Source of the DNA: Chlorogloeopsis sp038404745
GTDB taxonomy: Bacteria > Cyanobacteriota > Cyanobacteriia > Cyanobacteriales > Nostocaceae
Length of the DNA: 64,000 nt
Reading direction: 5' to 3'
NCBI RefSeq assembly: GCF_038404745.2
Contig: NZ_JAYKTT020000023.1
Coordinates: 318,557-382,556 of the forward strand
Below, one piece after another: positions 35,946-45,306 of this stretch; the first letter of the stretch is position 1; the number at the start of each line of letters is the position of its first letter. The notes beneath the pieces are model-generated. The model was not told where the DNA came from, did no database searches, and was given only the letters and a program-made list of their open reading frames with translations. The translations under genes were made by a program, and so were the position numbers.

Positions 35946-37622
35946 TTAGAAATTGTAGCCAATTCCTAACAAAAGTCCTACATCTGCACCATCGACAAAA
36001 GCGGCATTTACAGCAGCGTTAACTGTAAATTGACGGCTCAAAGGATAATCTAAACCACCAGTGAGTAGAAAACTAACGTCACTATTATCACCAGTCCCAA
36101 TTGACACACCTGCACCTATGTAAGGAGAAACAGGAAAACTTCCTCCACCAACGGGATTGTTTACTCCTCGGAAGGCAAAATCATATGTAATGGGAACTAA
36201 AAAGATGGTGTCGTCTCCAATAATTGCACCCGGACGAATAGAAAAGTTATTGAAAACACTGAATTTGCTAGTTACTGCAAAGTTACCACTACCAAGAGCT
36301 GTATTACCACCAAAACCAATGTTGCCACCAACTGCGACATAATTTCTGCCACGACGGGCGGTTTCAACTTCTTGTTCGGGATCTAGGGAAACATTAGGTG
36401 GTACCAAAACTCTGTCAACTGCGTAAACAACACCATTGCTTGCTTGAACGCTCGCTTGAACTGTCGCATCATTGACTACAACTTGATTGCTAGCAGGATC
36501 TACTTTAACGTTGACAGTTCTTTCCTCTAAGGTTTGCAGTTCACCAGAGGCAATTTCATTCGGAGTTACCTGATTGGGAACAACATGATATCTTAGAATA
36601 CTAAGCAGTTTTTCTTTGTTTTCAGGCTGTTGCAATCTTTGCAGAGTCTCTGGTGGTAAGGCTGCAAATGCTTGATCTGTTGGAGCAAAAAGTGTGTAAG
36701 GGCCTGGTTGTTTCAGAGCTTCCTCTAAACCTGCTGTTCTAACTAAAGAAAGCAAAGTTGTAAAGTTGTTACTAGACTCAGCCAAGGAAAGAATATCGGT
36801 TGTAGCTTGTTGAGTACTACCAGGGCCACCCACAATATAGTTAGCAGCTGCAACGTTGGTAGGTATTGCAGGTACTTGTCCTAGTCTCACTAAAGCTTGG
36901 TACAAATGTGCCGCAGCTTCTGCGCGGGTTAAAGCTCTGTCTGGGCTAAGTGTTTTAATATCGGGATAATTGACAACAAGATTTGCCTGAGTTGCGGCTG
37001 CTACTTGGTTAATAGCATAGGTTGGGATTTGTCCAGCATCTGTAAAGTTGCTAGCAAGAATATTTTCCGCAGAGTCAGTGGGAGTTAAATTCAGTCCGTT
37101 AGCTATGGCAGCGATCGCCTGAACTTTAGGAATCTGTTGATTTGGCAGAAACAAGTTATTGGGATAACCAGCCATAAACCCAGATTCATAAGCTTCCTGA
37201 ATTGCAGAAGCCGCCCAAAAGCCAGCAGGAACATCTTTAAACCCACCCGGAGGTAGCTGCCGAACTAAACTTTGACTAAAAGCTTTTTGAATCATGGCTG
37301 CAAATTCAGCTCTAGTCACAGCTTGTTCCGGTCTAAATGTACCATCAGGGAAACCAGCAATTATGTTTCTTGCAGCTAAACCCTGAATAAATGGCAATGC
37401 CCAGTAATCTGCTTGCACGTCAGGAAAGTTGACAACTGCGGGTGCGGGGGCTTGCTCTGGAGTTTGAGTCGGAACTTGCTCTGGAGTTTGGGTAGGAACC
37501 TGATCCGGAGTTTGAGTCGGAACTTGAGCCAAACTTGGAGCAGAAATCACTACTGGAGCAGCACTGACTCCAACAGCTAGCAAAGCGGTACTTGTCAATG
37601 ACAAACCAAATAAACTACGCAT
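35946..37622 (-). CDS. SLH-fasciclin-outer-membrane-barrel protein
   Basis: A 558-residue exported protein. A signal peptide ends near residue 32, then three 8-residue TPTQTPEQ-type units encoded by 24-bp repeats. Three SLH domains follow (~65-260: FPDVQADYWALPFIQGL, FKDVPAGFWAASAIQEA, TRAEAAAHLYQAL), which bind peptidoglycan-linked polymer. One fasciclin (FAS1) domain spans ~275-412 (PYTLFAPTDQAFAALP, LRYHVVP, VNDATV), an adhesion fold. The last ~130 residues are glycine-rich alternating strands ending in LLLGIGYNF, typical of an outer-membrane beta-barrel with C-terminal Phe. It may tether the outer membrane to peptidoglycan while presenting FAS1 in the periplasm. The three-part fusion is unusual. 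Confidence 0.85.
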   Translation of the reverse strand: MRSLFGLSLTSTALLAVGVSAAPVVISAPSLAQVPTQTPDQVPTQTPEQVPTQTPEQAPAPAVVNFPDVQADYWALPFIQGLAARNIIAGFPDGTFRPEQAVTRAEFAAMIQKAFSQSLVRQLPPGGFKDVPAGFWAASAIQEAYESGFMAGYPNNLFLPNQQIPKVQAIAAIANGLNLTPTDSAENILASNFTDAGQIPTYAINQVAAATQANLVVNYPDIKTLSPDRALTRAEAAAHLYQALVRLGQVPAIPTNVAAANYIVGGPGSTQQATTDILSLAESSNNFTTLLSLVRTAGLEEALKQPGPYTLFAPTDQAFAALPPETLQRLQQPENKEKLLSILRYHVVPNQVTPNEIASGELQTLEERTVNVKVDPASNQVVVNDATVQASVQASNGVVYAVDRVLVPPNVSLDPEQEVETARRGRNYVAVGGNIGFGGNTALGSGNFAVTSKFSVFNNFSIRPGAIIGDDTIFLVPITYDFAFRGVNNPVGGGSFPVSPYIGAGVSIGTGDNSDVSFLLTGGLDYPLSRQFTVNAAVNAAFVDGADVGLLLGIGYNF

Positions 37623-38717
37623 GAACGTTCACTCCTAAACAAGCAGGTTTATTTTTTAACCAAGCTTTTCTTTCGATTCACCAAAGAAAAAAGATATTCT
37701 TTTTTGCTTAGAGATGATATCAATTGGATTTGGATTTTGTAAATCTATCTTAAGAATTCAATTTCAATTCTCATGTAAAAACATTTACTCATTACATGGA
37801 TAATTTTAATTTTAAAATCAAATGCCTATAAATACATAAATTATAATTATTGCTTTTATTGATGTATCTTGAACCTACGTGAAACAAACAAGTCCAATGA
37901 TTATGAAATTTGACCTCTAGGATTGAGTTTTGACAATTACCCTTTTGAGGACAATAGATTTAAGCATAGATTTTTAACTACTTATCCAGAGCAACCTGGA
38001 TAAATTTGCGTAATCAATGCTTTACAAACACCTAATTTCTTGATTAATGCGAATATATCTAGATTAAATGATACCAGTTTGTGTGCCTAAGAGACATCTA
38101 TCAAAAGCTAGGACGAGATATCTACCGAAAGCCAGGGTTGTTAGATGATAAATGTTTGATATGCTGCTAATAAGGTAGTATTAAGCTTACTGAGACTAAA
38201 TCGTCACAAAAAATTACAACTCATTTACTAGAAAGGAATGATGGGGAAGCCTGTATATATTTGTATTGATATAATTTCTCTTTAAATCCACTCACACTCA
38301 AACTGAGTAGCTTTGATAGCATGGGTTTAGCAAATTAAATTATTGCTTTCTCATCTTCTATGAATTTGCTCTGTAAGCAAAAACAAAATTATTACTAATC
38401 TATTATGTAAATTAACTGATTTTCGATAATTGCTTTCGTCAAGATAGAGAACTTTAATGTCTATTTATTTACTCAATATTACATATGTAGACTTGGTCTT
38501 ATGGTGCTTTCAAGTCACTTTAAATAATAATCAGAAAGTCTGATGTAAATACAATAACAAAACTTATAGTAACTTTTCATACCTTCTGAACGACAACTGA
38601 TGCGGGAGCGGAAATTGCTACCAATAATCTTCACAATTTCCTCACATTTTTTTGATAAGTTGAAAATACAATCCAAATATATTCTATATATCATACCAGG
38701 TATGAGGGAGCTGAGTT
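37623..38717. other. 1.1-kb gene-free stretch
   Basis: Very AT-rich divergent spacer between the SLH protein and DUF4327 genes. I find no open frame above about 25 codons of credible character, no tRNA and no clear terminator. A small RNA or long leader could be hidden; sequence alone does not show one. Confidence 0.5.
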
Positions 38718-38942
38718 ATGTTTGATACTGTTGTTAAATACGATATAGAAGTTATAAAGGAAGAGGCCCGTGAATTGGTTAAAAAGGGACTTGTTCAACG
38801 TAACCAGCCTATATACGCTCTTTGCAAATACATTCCTGGTCGTGATTGGGTATGTGTAGAGCTTGAACTCGAAAAAAATGAATTTTTACTCAGGGATAAA
38901 ATTATTGATTTACTGGGTCGTGAAGACTGGTCTGAAGATTGA
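38718..38942 (+). CDS. DUF4327 family protein
   Basis: A 74-residue acidic soluble protein matching the cyanobacterial DUF4327 pattern: YDIEVIKEEARELVKKGLV, QPIYALCKYIPGRDW, then CVELELEKNEFLLRDKI. Members are common in cyanobacteria and have no known function. GAGGGAG a dozen bases before the ATG is a workable ribosome site. It stands alone after the long gene-free stretch. Confidence 0.85.
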   Translation: MFDTVVKYDIEVIKEEARELVKKGLVQRNQPIYALCKYIPGRDWVCVELELEKNEFLLRDKIIDLLGREDWSED

Positions 38943-39211
38943 TGTGAAATACGGAAGTTAAATCAAAACTTGGTGTAAAATACAACAACTTAAAATCTTA
39001 TATCAACAATCATCACATTTATTTTTGTTTACCAGGTAAAAGGCAGAAAAAAGTCTGTAAACGCGGCAGATGTGCTAAACGGGGAGGGATATGTCCGTTG
39101 ATACCTTTACCAGGGAGAGTATGCGGCTTTCCGTAGGAGTTGGTGATATCAGCAAAAGCAAACTTCAGTTAAGTAAAACAACCAAATTAAATTTAGAACA
39201 CCCTCCATAAA

Positions 39212-39240
39212 ATCCTCGATTTTTCTGAAACGTCGAGGAT
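39212..39240. repeat. dispersed hairpin repeat, copy 4
   Basis: ATCCTCGA ... TCGAGGAT stem with T-rich loop side, followed by CTATATTTTT. Related to the CCCCGA/TCGGGG family, with an A/T change in the stem compensated on both arms. Confidence 0.7.
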
Positions 39241-39275
39241 CTATATTTTTAGCTTATTTACCTTGACTTAGAGAT

Positions 39276-39371
39276 TATTTATAAAGTAACCCTTAAATTG
39301 TAGGGGAGCGAGTGCGTTGCGCGGGTTCCCCACCGCACTGGCTCTCCTACTTAATATTAACTTTATAAATA
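39276..39371. repeat. 96-bp MITE-like element with 12-bp inverted ends
   Basis: Ends TATTTATAAAGT and ACTTTATAAATA are exact inverse complements. Inside, GAGCGAGTGCG and CGCACTGGCTC form a second inverted repeat, which belongs to the same family as the hairpin at 49766-49809. Noncoding. Confidence 0.6.
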
Positions 39372-39443
39372 GCCTCTTACCTAGCATCAAAGTCATTCAA
39401 AGATTTTGTCAGCCAAGATTTATATACTTGTTGGTTTAAGCTA

Positions 39444-39647
39444 TTAACTTACAGGAAATGTAACATGAGGCTTTTCTTGGTTTTGAAGCTTGTTCATTAG
39501 CTTTTCTATCATTATCTGCCGTAAAAAACTGGAGTTTTCTCTACTTAGTACTGGCATTTCTTGCCAACAATGTCGGCAAAACCAATAAAATTCAGAACCA
39601 CGTATATGTAGTAAAAGAGGACTGGAACAGCAAGGACAGTAATTCAT
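39444..39647 (-). CDS. small zinc-ribbon protein
   Basis: A 67-residue protein with two metal-binding cysteine pairs (NYCPCCSSPLLL and WFCRHCWQEMP), a short helical linker and a polar tail. The arrangement is a zinc ribbon. Small proteins of this kind are common in cyanobacteria and are unassigned. The YWFCRHCWQ segment is similar to WIFVCPQCWQ of the other small zinc-ribbon protein at 58182-58367. ATG 39647; no clear ribosome site. Function unknown. Confidence 0.7.
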   Translation of the reverse strand: MNYCPCCSSPLLLHIRGSEFYWFCRHCWQEMPVLSRENSSFLRQIMIEKLMNKLQNQEKPHVTFPVS

Positions 39648-40005
39648 AATATTTTCTAAAGATTTTGATCCTAAATGAGAAGATTGTAATTGTTGACCGT
39701 CAATTCGTCATTCCATTAGGAATGTTATGTTTAGTTGGTTATGCTTTCATAATAATTACCAATTGTGAGGAACTTGTGAGTAAAATTTAAGAGTTCGCTA
39801 ATTCGCGTAATATATATACATAATTATTATTGCAATCACTGCAATAGGAAAAAGTCAAAATTAAGGATTAGTCCCTAGTACCCAGCCCCTACTATCCTCA
39901 CAAGTTCCTCAAATTGACTTCCTATAAACATAAGTGTGGGACGAGCCGAGCAAATTCACTCACTCCAATTCCCAATCAAGTAGCTTTATGTAAGGAAGCT
40001 CAAAT
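39648..40005. other. divergent promoter region upstream of ppsA
   Basis: A 358-bp spacer. Contains the word TAGTCCCTAGTACCC typical of spacer heptamers and a GGAAG ribosome site near 39994. No gene. Confidence 0.5.
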
Positions 40006-42528
40006 ATGCCAGAAATACTAGTTAGTCAACAATCCGTTAGCACAGTTGCTCAACAAAAAGCTCTGGTGTTACCTCTAAGTGAAGTTGGCATCGCAGATAT
40101 TTCTTTTGTTGGAGGAAAGAATGCTTCTTTAGGAGAAATGATTCAGCAACTGAAGCCTAAAGGAGTAAAAGTTCCCAATGGCTTTGCTACGACTGCTTAT
40201 GCTTACCGCTACTTTATTGAGGTGGCAGGGATAGAAGCGAAATTGCGCGAGATTTGTGCAGATTTAGATGTAGAAGATGTTAACAATCTACGCCAACGAG
40301 GCAAACAAGCCCGATATTTAATGTTGCAAACATCATTTCCAGAGGAATTGCAACAAGCGATCGCTCAAGCTTATCAAAATCTCTGCCAGCAATATGGTGC
40401 AGATACCGATGTTGCCGTTCGTTCTAGCGCTACCGCCGAAGATTTACCAGATGCTAGCTTTGCTGGGCAACAAGAAACTTATCTAAACGTTCACGGATTG
40501 GCATCTGTGCTAGAAGCTTGCCACAAATGCTTTGCTTCCATTTTTACCGATCGCGCTATTTCTTACCGTCAAATTAAAGGTTTCGATCACTTCAACATCG
40601 CCCTTTCGGTAGGCGTGCAAAAAATGGTGCGTTCTGACTTAGCAGCTTCTGGTGTTATGTTCTCTATCGATACCGAGTCAGGATTTAAAGATGCTGCCTT
40701 AATTACCGCCGCTTATGGCTTAGGTGAAAATGTTGTCCAAGGAGCAGTAAACCCAGATGAATATTTAGTATTCAAACCCACTCTAAAACAAGGGTTCCGC
40801 CCAATTTTAGCCAAGCGCTTAGGTACAAAAGAAATTAAAATGGTCTATGATGTGGGCGGTTCAAAGTTAACGAAAAACGTTCCAGTTGCAGCCAGCGATA
40901 GACAGCTATTTGCTCTGAACGACCAAGAAATTTTACAACTAGCACAATGGGCTTGCATTATAGAAGAACACTATTCACAAGTACGTGGTGTCTACACGCC
41001 AATGGATATCGAATGGGCGAAAGATGGCATCACTGATGAATTATTGATCGTCCAAGCACGCCCAGAAACAGTACAGTCTCAAAAGGTGCAGAATGTTTTG
41101 CGCACGTATCGCCTTTTGGAAGAGGATACGGAGATGAAAAAACACGGAGACGCGGAGAGTAAAAATGTCACCGCTTCACCGCGTCCTCTTTTCCCCGCGT
41201 CAGCAAAATTTCCCATAGTAACTGGGCGCAGCGTCGGAGAGATGATCGGACAAGGCAAAGCTAGAGTTATCCCAGATGTGCATCAAATTCATCAGTTTCA
41301 AGCAGGTGAAGTGCTAGTGACAAATCGCACCGATCCCGACTGGGAACCGATCATGAAAAAAGCCAGTGCGATTGTAACCAACTCTGGTGGACGTACCTGC
41401 CACGCCGCAATTATTGCCAGAGAATTAGGAATACCTGCTATTGTCGGTTGCGGTAATGCTACCACTGCTATTAAAACAGGACAAGAAATCACTATTTCTT
41501 GTGCAGAAGGCGAAACCGGAAAAGTGTACCAAGGTTTATTGCCTTACGAAGTGCAAGAAATACCCCTAGAACAATTACCTCGTACCCGCACTCAAATCAT
41601 GATGAATGTGGGCAACCCAGAAGAAGCATTTAGCTACGCAGCTATTCCCAATGATGGTGTTGGGCTGGCACGAATGGAATTTATCATCGCCAATCAGATC
41701 AAGGCGCATCCTCTGGCACTACTTCATTTTGATGAACTAGATGATGAACTTGCAAAATACAAAATAGCGGAATTAACTGCTCAATATGAAAACAAGGCAG
41801 AATTCTTCGTAGATAAGTTAGCCCAAGGTATTGCTATTATTGCCGCCGCATTTTATCCCAAGCCTGTTATTGTCCGTCTGAGTGACTTTAAGAGTAATGA
41901 ATACGCTAATCTTTTGGGCGGTAAAAAATTTGAACCTAAAGAAGAAAACCCAATGATTGGTTGGCGGGGTGCTTCTCGCTACTACGATCCACGTTACAGT
42001 GAAGGCTTTGCTCTCGAATGTGAGGCGATGAAACGAGTCCGTAATGAAATGGGTTTAACCAACGTCATTTTAATGGTTCCCTTCTGCCGAACTCCTGAAG
42101 AAGGTAGACGTGTCTTGGCTGAAATGGCGAAAAATGGTTTAGTGCGCGGCGAAAATGATTTGCAAGTCTATGTAATGTGCGAGTTACCCAGCAATGTTCT
42201 ACTAGCAGATCAGTTTAGTGAAGTGTTTGATGGGTTCTCAATTGGGTCTAACGATCTGACACAATTGACGCTAGGACTAGATCGAGATTCAGGATTAGTT
42301 GCCCATTTGTTTGATGAACGTAATGAAGCAGTAATGCGAACGATTACCCAAGCGATCGCTACTGCCAAAAAATACCACCGCAAAATAGGCATCTGCGGAC
42401 AAGCACCCAGTGACTATCCCGAATTTGCCCGATTTCTTGTCACACAAGGAATCGACTCTATCAGTCTCAACCCTGACTCTGTGCTTAAGACTCTCTTAGA
42501 AGTTGCTACCACAGAGCAAGATAGTTAA
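40006..42528 (+). CDS. ppsA: phosphoenolpyruvate synthase, with an in-frame repeat-derived insertion
   Basis: An 840-residue enzyme converting pyruvate and ATP to PEP, AMP and phosphate (gluconeogenic). The ATP-binding domain (VGGKNASLGEM, AVRSSATAEDLPDASFAGQQ) covers ~30-365, the swivelling phospho-His domain has SGGRTCHAAIIARELGIPAI near 465, and the PEP-binding barrel (GRDENDLQ-type region, CELPSNVLL, SIGSNDLTQLTLGLDRD) ends the protein. At residues ~374-401 the sequence MKKHGDAESKNVTASPRP is encoded by the GC-rich repeat otherwise found between genes (3420, 8838, 43130). It lies in the linker between domains. E. coli PpsA is ~792 residues. The stop lies in a heptamer repeat. Confidence 0.93.
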   Translation: MPEILVSQQSVSTVAQQKALVLPLSEVGIADISFVGGKNASLGEMIQQLKPKGVKVPNGFATTAYAYRYFIEVAGIEAKLREICADLDVEDVNNLRQRGKQARYLMLQTSFPEELQQAIAQAYQNLCQQYGADTDVAVRSSATAEDLPDASFAGQQETYLNVHGLASVLEACHKCFASIFTDRAISYRQIKGFDHFNIALSVGVQKMVRSDLAASGVMFSIDTESGFKDAALITAAYGLGENVVQGAVNPDEYLVFKPTLKQGFRPILAKRLGTKEIKMVYDVGGSKLTKNVPVAASDRQLFALNDQEILQLAQWACIIEEHYSQVRGVYTPMDIEWAKDGITDELLIVQARPETVQSQKVQNVLRTYRLLEEDTEMKKHGDAESKNVTASPRPLFPASAKFPIVTGRSVGEMIGQGKARVIPDVHQIHQFQAGEVLVTNRTDPDWEPIMKKASAIVTNSGGRTCHAAIIARELGIPAIVGCGNATTAIKTGQEITISCAEGETGKVYQGLLPYEVQEIPLEQLPRTRTQIMMNVGNPEEAFSYAAIPNDGVGLARMEFIIANQIKAHPLALLHFDELDDELAKYKIAELTAQYENKAEFFVDKLAQGIAIIAAAFYPKPVIVRLSDFKSNEYANLLGGKKFEPKEENPMIGWRGASRYYDPRYSEGFALECEAMKRVRNEMGLTNVILMVPFCRTPEEGRRVLAEMAKNGLVRGENDLQVYVMCELPSNVLLADQFSEVFDGFSIGSNDLTQLTLGLDRDSGLVAHLFDERNEAVMRTITQAIATAKKYHRKIGICGQAPSDYPEFARFLVTQGIDSISLNPDSVLKTLLEVATTEQDS
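41130..41206. repeat. GC-rich dispersed repeat inside ppsA
   Basis: Contains ACACGGAGACGCGGAGAG and GTCACCGCTTCACCGCGTCC. Its reverse complement (GGGGAAAAGAGGACGCGGTG) closely parallels GGGGGAAAGAGGACACGGGG at 8841. The repeat is in frame with ppsA. Confidence 0.7.
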
Positions 42529-42545
42529 TGGTTAATAGTTAATAT
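42525..42545. repeat. heptamer repeats (GTTAATG/GTTAATA) at the ppsA stop
   Basis: Three units following each other; the first supplies the TAA of ppsA at 42526-42528. Confidence 0.75.
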
Positions 42546-42582
42546 TTAATGGAAGACTGGCAATTAACTACTAACCACTAAT

Positions 42583-42610
42583 GTACAGATGCGATTAGTC
42601 GCGTCTGTAC
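42583..42610. repeat. hairpin repeat GTACAGATGCGA-TTAG-TCGCGTCTGTAC
   Basis: A 12-bp stem with one G-T pair between ppsA and the usp gene. Such 'TACAGACGCGAT' hairpins are dispersed in Nostocales genomes. It sits in the leader region of the next gene. Confidence 0.7.
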
Positions 42611-42636
42611 TAATTATTAATTAAGGACTAAATACT

Positions 42637-43128
42637 ATGTTTCACAAAATATTAGTTGCTATAGACAATTCGGCGATTGGACAACATGTGTTTGATGAAG
42701 CCCTAAATTTGGCACAACAAGTTAGCGGAAATTTAATGTTGTTACACGTTCTCGATCCTTTTGATGATCGCTCCCCAAGTTCTATAGCTTTCCAAACAAA
42801 TAGCCTCTATCCATCTTATCAAGCCGAAGCGATGAACTATTATATGGGACAGTGGGAGGCACTCAAAAAAGAAGGAATTGAGTTTTTAAGACTGTTTTAT
42901 GAACAAGCGATCGCAAAAGGCGTAGCAACTGAATTTAGCCAAAATTTTGGTGAACCAGGTCGAGTAATTTGTGAATTAGCTCGGAAGTGGCAAGCTGATT
43001 TAATTATAGTAGGTCGTCGAGGCCGTAGAGGCTTATCTGAGTTTTTTCTGGGTAGTGTCAGTAATTATGTTCTGCATCATGCTCCCTGCTCAGTTTTAAC
43101 AGTACAAGGGCCACTTACTCCACAGTAG
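42637..43128 (+). CDS. universal stress protein (UspA family)
   Basis: A 163-residue single-domain Usp. The N-terminal strand KILVAIDNSAIG and the C-terminal ATP-binding loop IIVGRRGRRGLSEFFLGSVSN (G-x2-G-x9-G-S) are intact, so it should bind ATP. About 108 bp after ppsA on the same strand with a hairpin in between; co-transcription is possible. Usp proteins take part in stress adaptation, with no defined reaction. Confidence 0.92.
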   Translation: MFHKILVAIDNSAIGQHVFDEALNLAQQVSGNLMLLHVLDPFDDRSPSSIAFQTNSLYPSYQAEAMNYYMGQWEALKKEGIEFLRLFYEQAIAKGVATEFSQNFGEPGRVICELARKWQADLIIVGRRGRRGLSEFFLGSVSNYVLHHAPCSVLTVQGPLTPQ

Positions 43129-43193
43129 AGAACAAGGGGACAAGAGGACACGGGGAGGTGGAGACACAGGGACAAACCAACAAGGAGAGTAAT

Positions 43194-43716
43194 AAACCAA
43201 CATGAGTTCGACGAACTAAAAAATAGCAGGAGGTAGAGCGGGTAAGTGTTTGGGATAAATATCAAGTGAGGGTTTTTTAGGCAAATAGGTGTACGCAATT
43301 AACCTGCTATCAAATTGACCAAAAAATTGAAAACACTCCAATGCCCTTGAATGTTCTATTTGACACAGGTTTTTCAGGTTGTCGTTGACTGACTCAATCA
43401 CCACACGCTTGCGTAAAAGAATTTTGTCTATCAACCGAACTAGGCGATTGCCAACTCGTAAGCAGATGTAGTGTATAAAACTCTTTAAACGTACGATACC
43501 CACTCCCATGAAAGGCGTTCGCGCAGCGTGTGCGAAGCACTCTCACTATTGTCATCACTTCACTTAGATACATCCGCGAACGACTACGACGTTCTCCAGG
43601 TATTGCTGGTAGCTTTTGTGTCAAGTCAAGCCGAGATACAATAGTTTCCATCGCTGAGACTATGCTTCTCAGCCTTTTTTTGTACCATTTTTAACCCGTC
43701 GAACTCACGTTAGTTT
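43194..43716. mobile_element. internally deleted IS982-family element with both terminal inverted repeats
   Basis: Left end AAACCAACATGAGTTCGACG (43194-43213) and right end CGTCGAACTCACGTTAGTTT (43697-43716) are inverse complements with 3 mismatches. The element is only 523 bp, about half a normal IS982-family copy, and carries transposase fragments on the minus strand. A further repeat (GCGTTCGCGCAGCGTGTGCG) is inserted near 43514. Not autonomous. Confidence 0.8.
43216..43651 (-). pseudogene. IS982-family transposase remnant
   Basis: Two pieces in different frames. The first (from ATG 43651) reads METIVSRLDLTQKLPAIPGE, then MYLSEVMTIV, then after an inserted repeat GYRTFKEFYTLHLLT. The second (about 43509-43219) reads VRLIDKILLRKRVVIESVND, NLKNLCQIEHSRALECF and AYTYLPKKPSLDIYPKHLP. 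These are the N- and C-terminal signatures of IS982 transposases, with the central catalytic region deleted and frames shifted. Confidence 0.8.
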
Positions 43717-43923
43717 ATATCGCGAACAGGAAGGGAGCTATTAAAATGAAGACAAAGATATTATTAACTGGTTTCTAAAATAGATAGTAGATGTAAATTC
43801 TGTTTTATGTGATCGCTTTGATAATTGTACCGAAATATACGCTAGATATTTCCGCAATTATAAAGCGTACTGCTTGTTTGAGCCACTCTTATCAGGAGAA
43901 GAGCTCTAGGTATTTTTAAATAG

Positions 43924-45183
43924 TTACTCAGCTACCTTGTCAAACTCAATGTAGAGGTGCTTCAATCCCCGTAAGAGTATGTTTGGCAAGTGCTGATAAT
44001 CTCCTTGCGCTAGGCGAATGTTCTTGAGGCGTAGCAAAAGACGCTCAAAAGCAATCTGCATTTCCTTGCGCGCCAACATAGCGCCTAAGCAAAAATGGAT
44101 ACCATGCCCAAAGGCCAGATGACTACCTGAATTCTGACGGCACACGTCGAAACGCTCGCCGCCCTGAAATTTTGCCGGATCGCGGTTGGCAGCATCAAAG
44201 CGGATCATCACTAATGATCCAGCAGGGAGTTCAACATCTGCTAGTTTTGTATCTTGCTTGACGACTCGCCACATCCCTGCTGTAGGAGTTTCCATACGCA
44301 GGACTTCTTCAACAAAATTCTCAAGCTTGGAAAGATCTGTTTGTACCAGAGCCATTTGCTCTGGATTCTGGGCAAGCAGCAGTATACCACCCGCGATCGC
44401 ATTAGTGATAGTTTCATTGCCTGCTACCAATAGTTGCTGAATTATACTGAGCAGTTCGGCGATGTCGAGCGATCGCGTCCCAGCCACCTCTGACTTTACT
44501 AAGTCAGTGATCAGGTCATCCTTAGGTTCTAATCGGCGTGACTCAATTACATCGTGGAAATAATGCTGGAAGTCAACGACATCCTTGGCACACTCTATCT
44601 CCTGCTCTTTAGAGATCATGCGACCGAGGCGGGCAATAAAAGCATCAGACCATCGCTTGAACTTGGGCAGATCTGCTCGCGGCACACCTAACTGATCGGC
44701 AATCACTTTTACAGGTAGGGGTACGGCAAACTCGCTGACAAATTCGCACTTGTTCTTGTCGATGAAACTATCAATTAGTTCATCAGCGATCTGCTGAATC
44801 GAATCGTGCATTTTGTTGACGCGGGAAGGGGTAAATGCCTTATTAACTAATGCACGGAATCGCTCGTGTGCCGGCGGATCTGCTGTCAGCAGAGTGTTCA
44901 TCTGTGGCCAGCCTTGGGCATAAATTTGCTGCAATTGTTCGTCTTGTTCCTGTTTCCCAGCCAGTAGAGCAGAGAAATTGCTGGAGAACAGCGCCGTATC
45001 TTTAAGAATTTCGACCACTAAATCATAGCGGGTAACTAGGAAGAGTTTGGCGTTAGTTGTGGGACTAGGTAGCTCCATCACTGGTGCCTCCTCCCGCGCC
45101 AGCTTGTAAAATTCATAAGGACATTTAAGGAGTTCGGGATCAAAGAAGTTGTAGTCTAAAAGCTGTTTCACATCCTGCTCCAT
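43924..45183 (-). CDS. cytochrome P450
   Basis: A 419-residue soluble bacterial P450. I-helix oxygen-activating motif LLVAGNETITN, K-helix ExxR in FVEEVLRMETP, and the heme loop HLAFGHGIHFCLGAMLAR with the Cys ligand. No membrane anchor, so a class I enzyme needing ferredoxin and a reductase from elsewhere. Substrate unknown. The gene is 122 bp downstream of a RibD-C-type reductase on the same strand, which may be functionally linked. Confidence 0.93.
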   Translation of the reverse strand: MEQDVKQLLDYNFFDPELLKCPYEFYKLAREEAPVMELPSPTTNAKLFLVTRYDLVVEILKDTALFSSNFSALLAGKQEQDEQLQQIYAQGWPQMNTLLTADPPAHERFRALVNKAFTPSRVNKMHDSIQQIADELIDSFIDKNKCEFVSEFAVPLPVKVIADQLGVPRADLPKFKRWSDAFIARLGRMISKEQEIECAKDVVDFQHYFHDVIESRRLEPKDDLITDLVKSEVAGTRSLDIAELLSIIQQLLVAGNETITNAIAGGILLLAQNPEQMALVQTDLSKLENFVEEVLRMETPTAGMWRVVKQDTKLADVELPAGSLVMIRFDAANRDPAKFQGGERFDVCRQNSGSHLAFGHGIHFCLGAMLARKEMQIAFERLLLRLKNIRLAQGDYQHLPNILLRGLKHLYIEFDKVAE

Positions 45184-45306
45184 CGTTTTAAAGGTGTTAC
45201 TGATTAGCTATTTATAAGTAAAGCTTGAAAGCTGTAACAGGAAAATGCCTATAAGCTCGTCGAATTTAATTTAGGATCTAAAAAAAACATAAATCCTAAA
45301 AAATAA

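Noticed and set aside
39769..39830. NtcA-type site before ppsA (GTA...TAC)
   Set aside because: Spacing is 7 rather than 8 bases and it lies in an AT repeat, so it is not a convincing NtcA box.
43194..43716. Possible active insertion sequence
   Set aside because: Half-length with deleted catalytic region; classed as a remnant.
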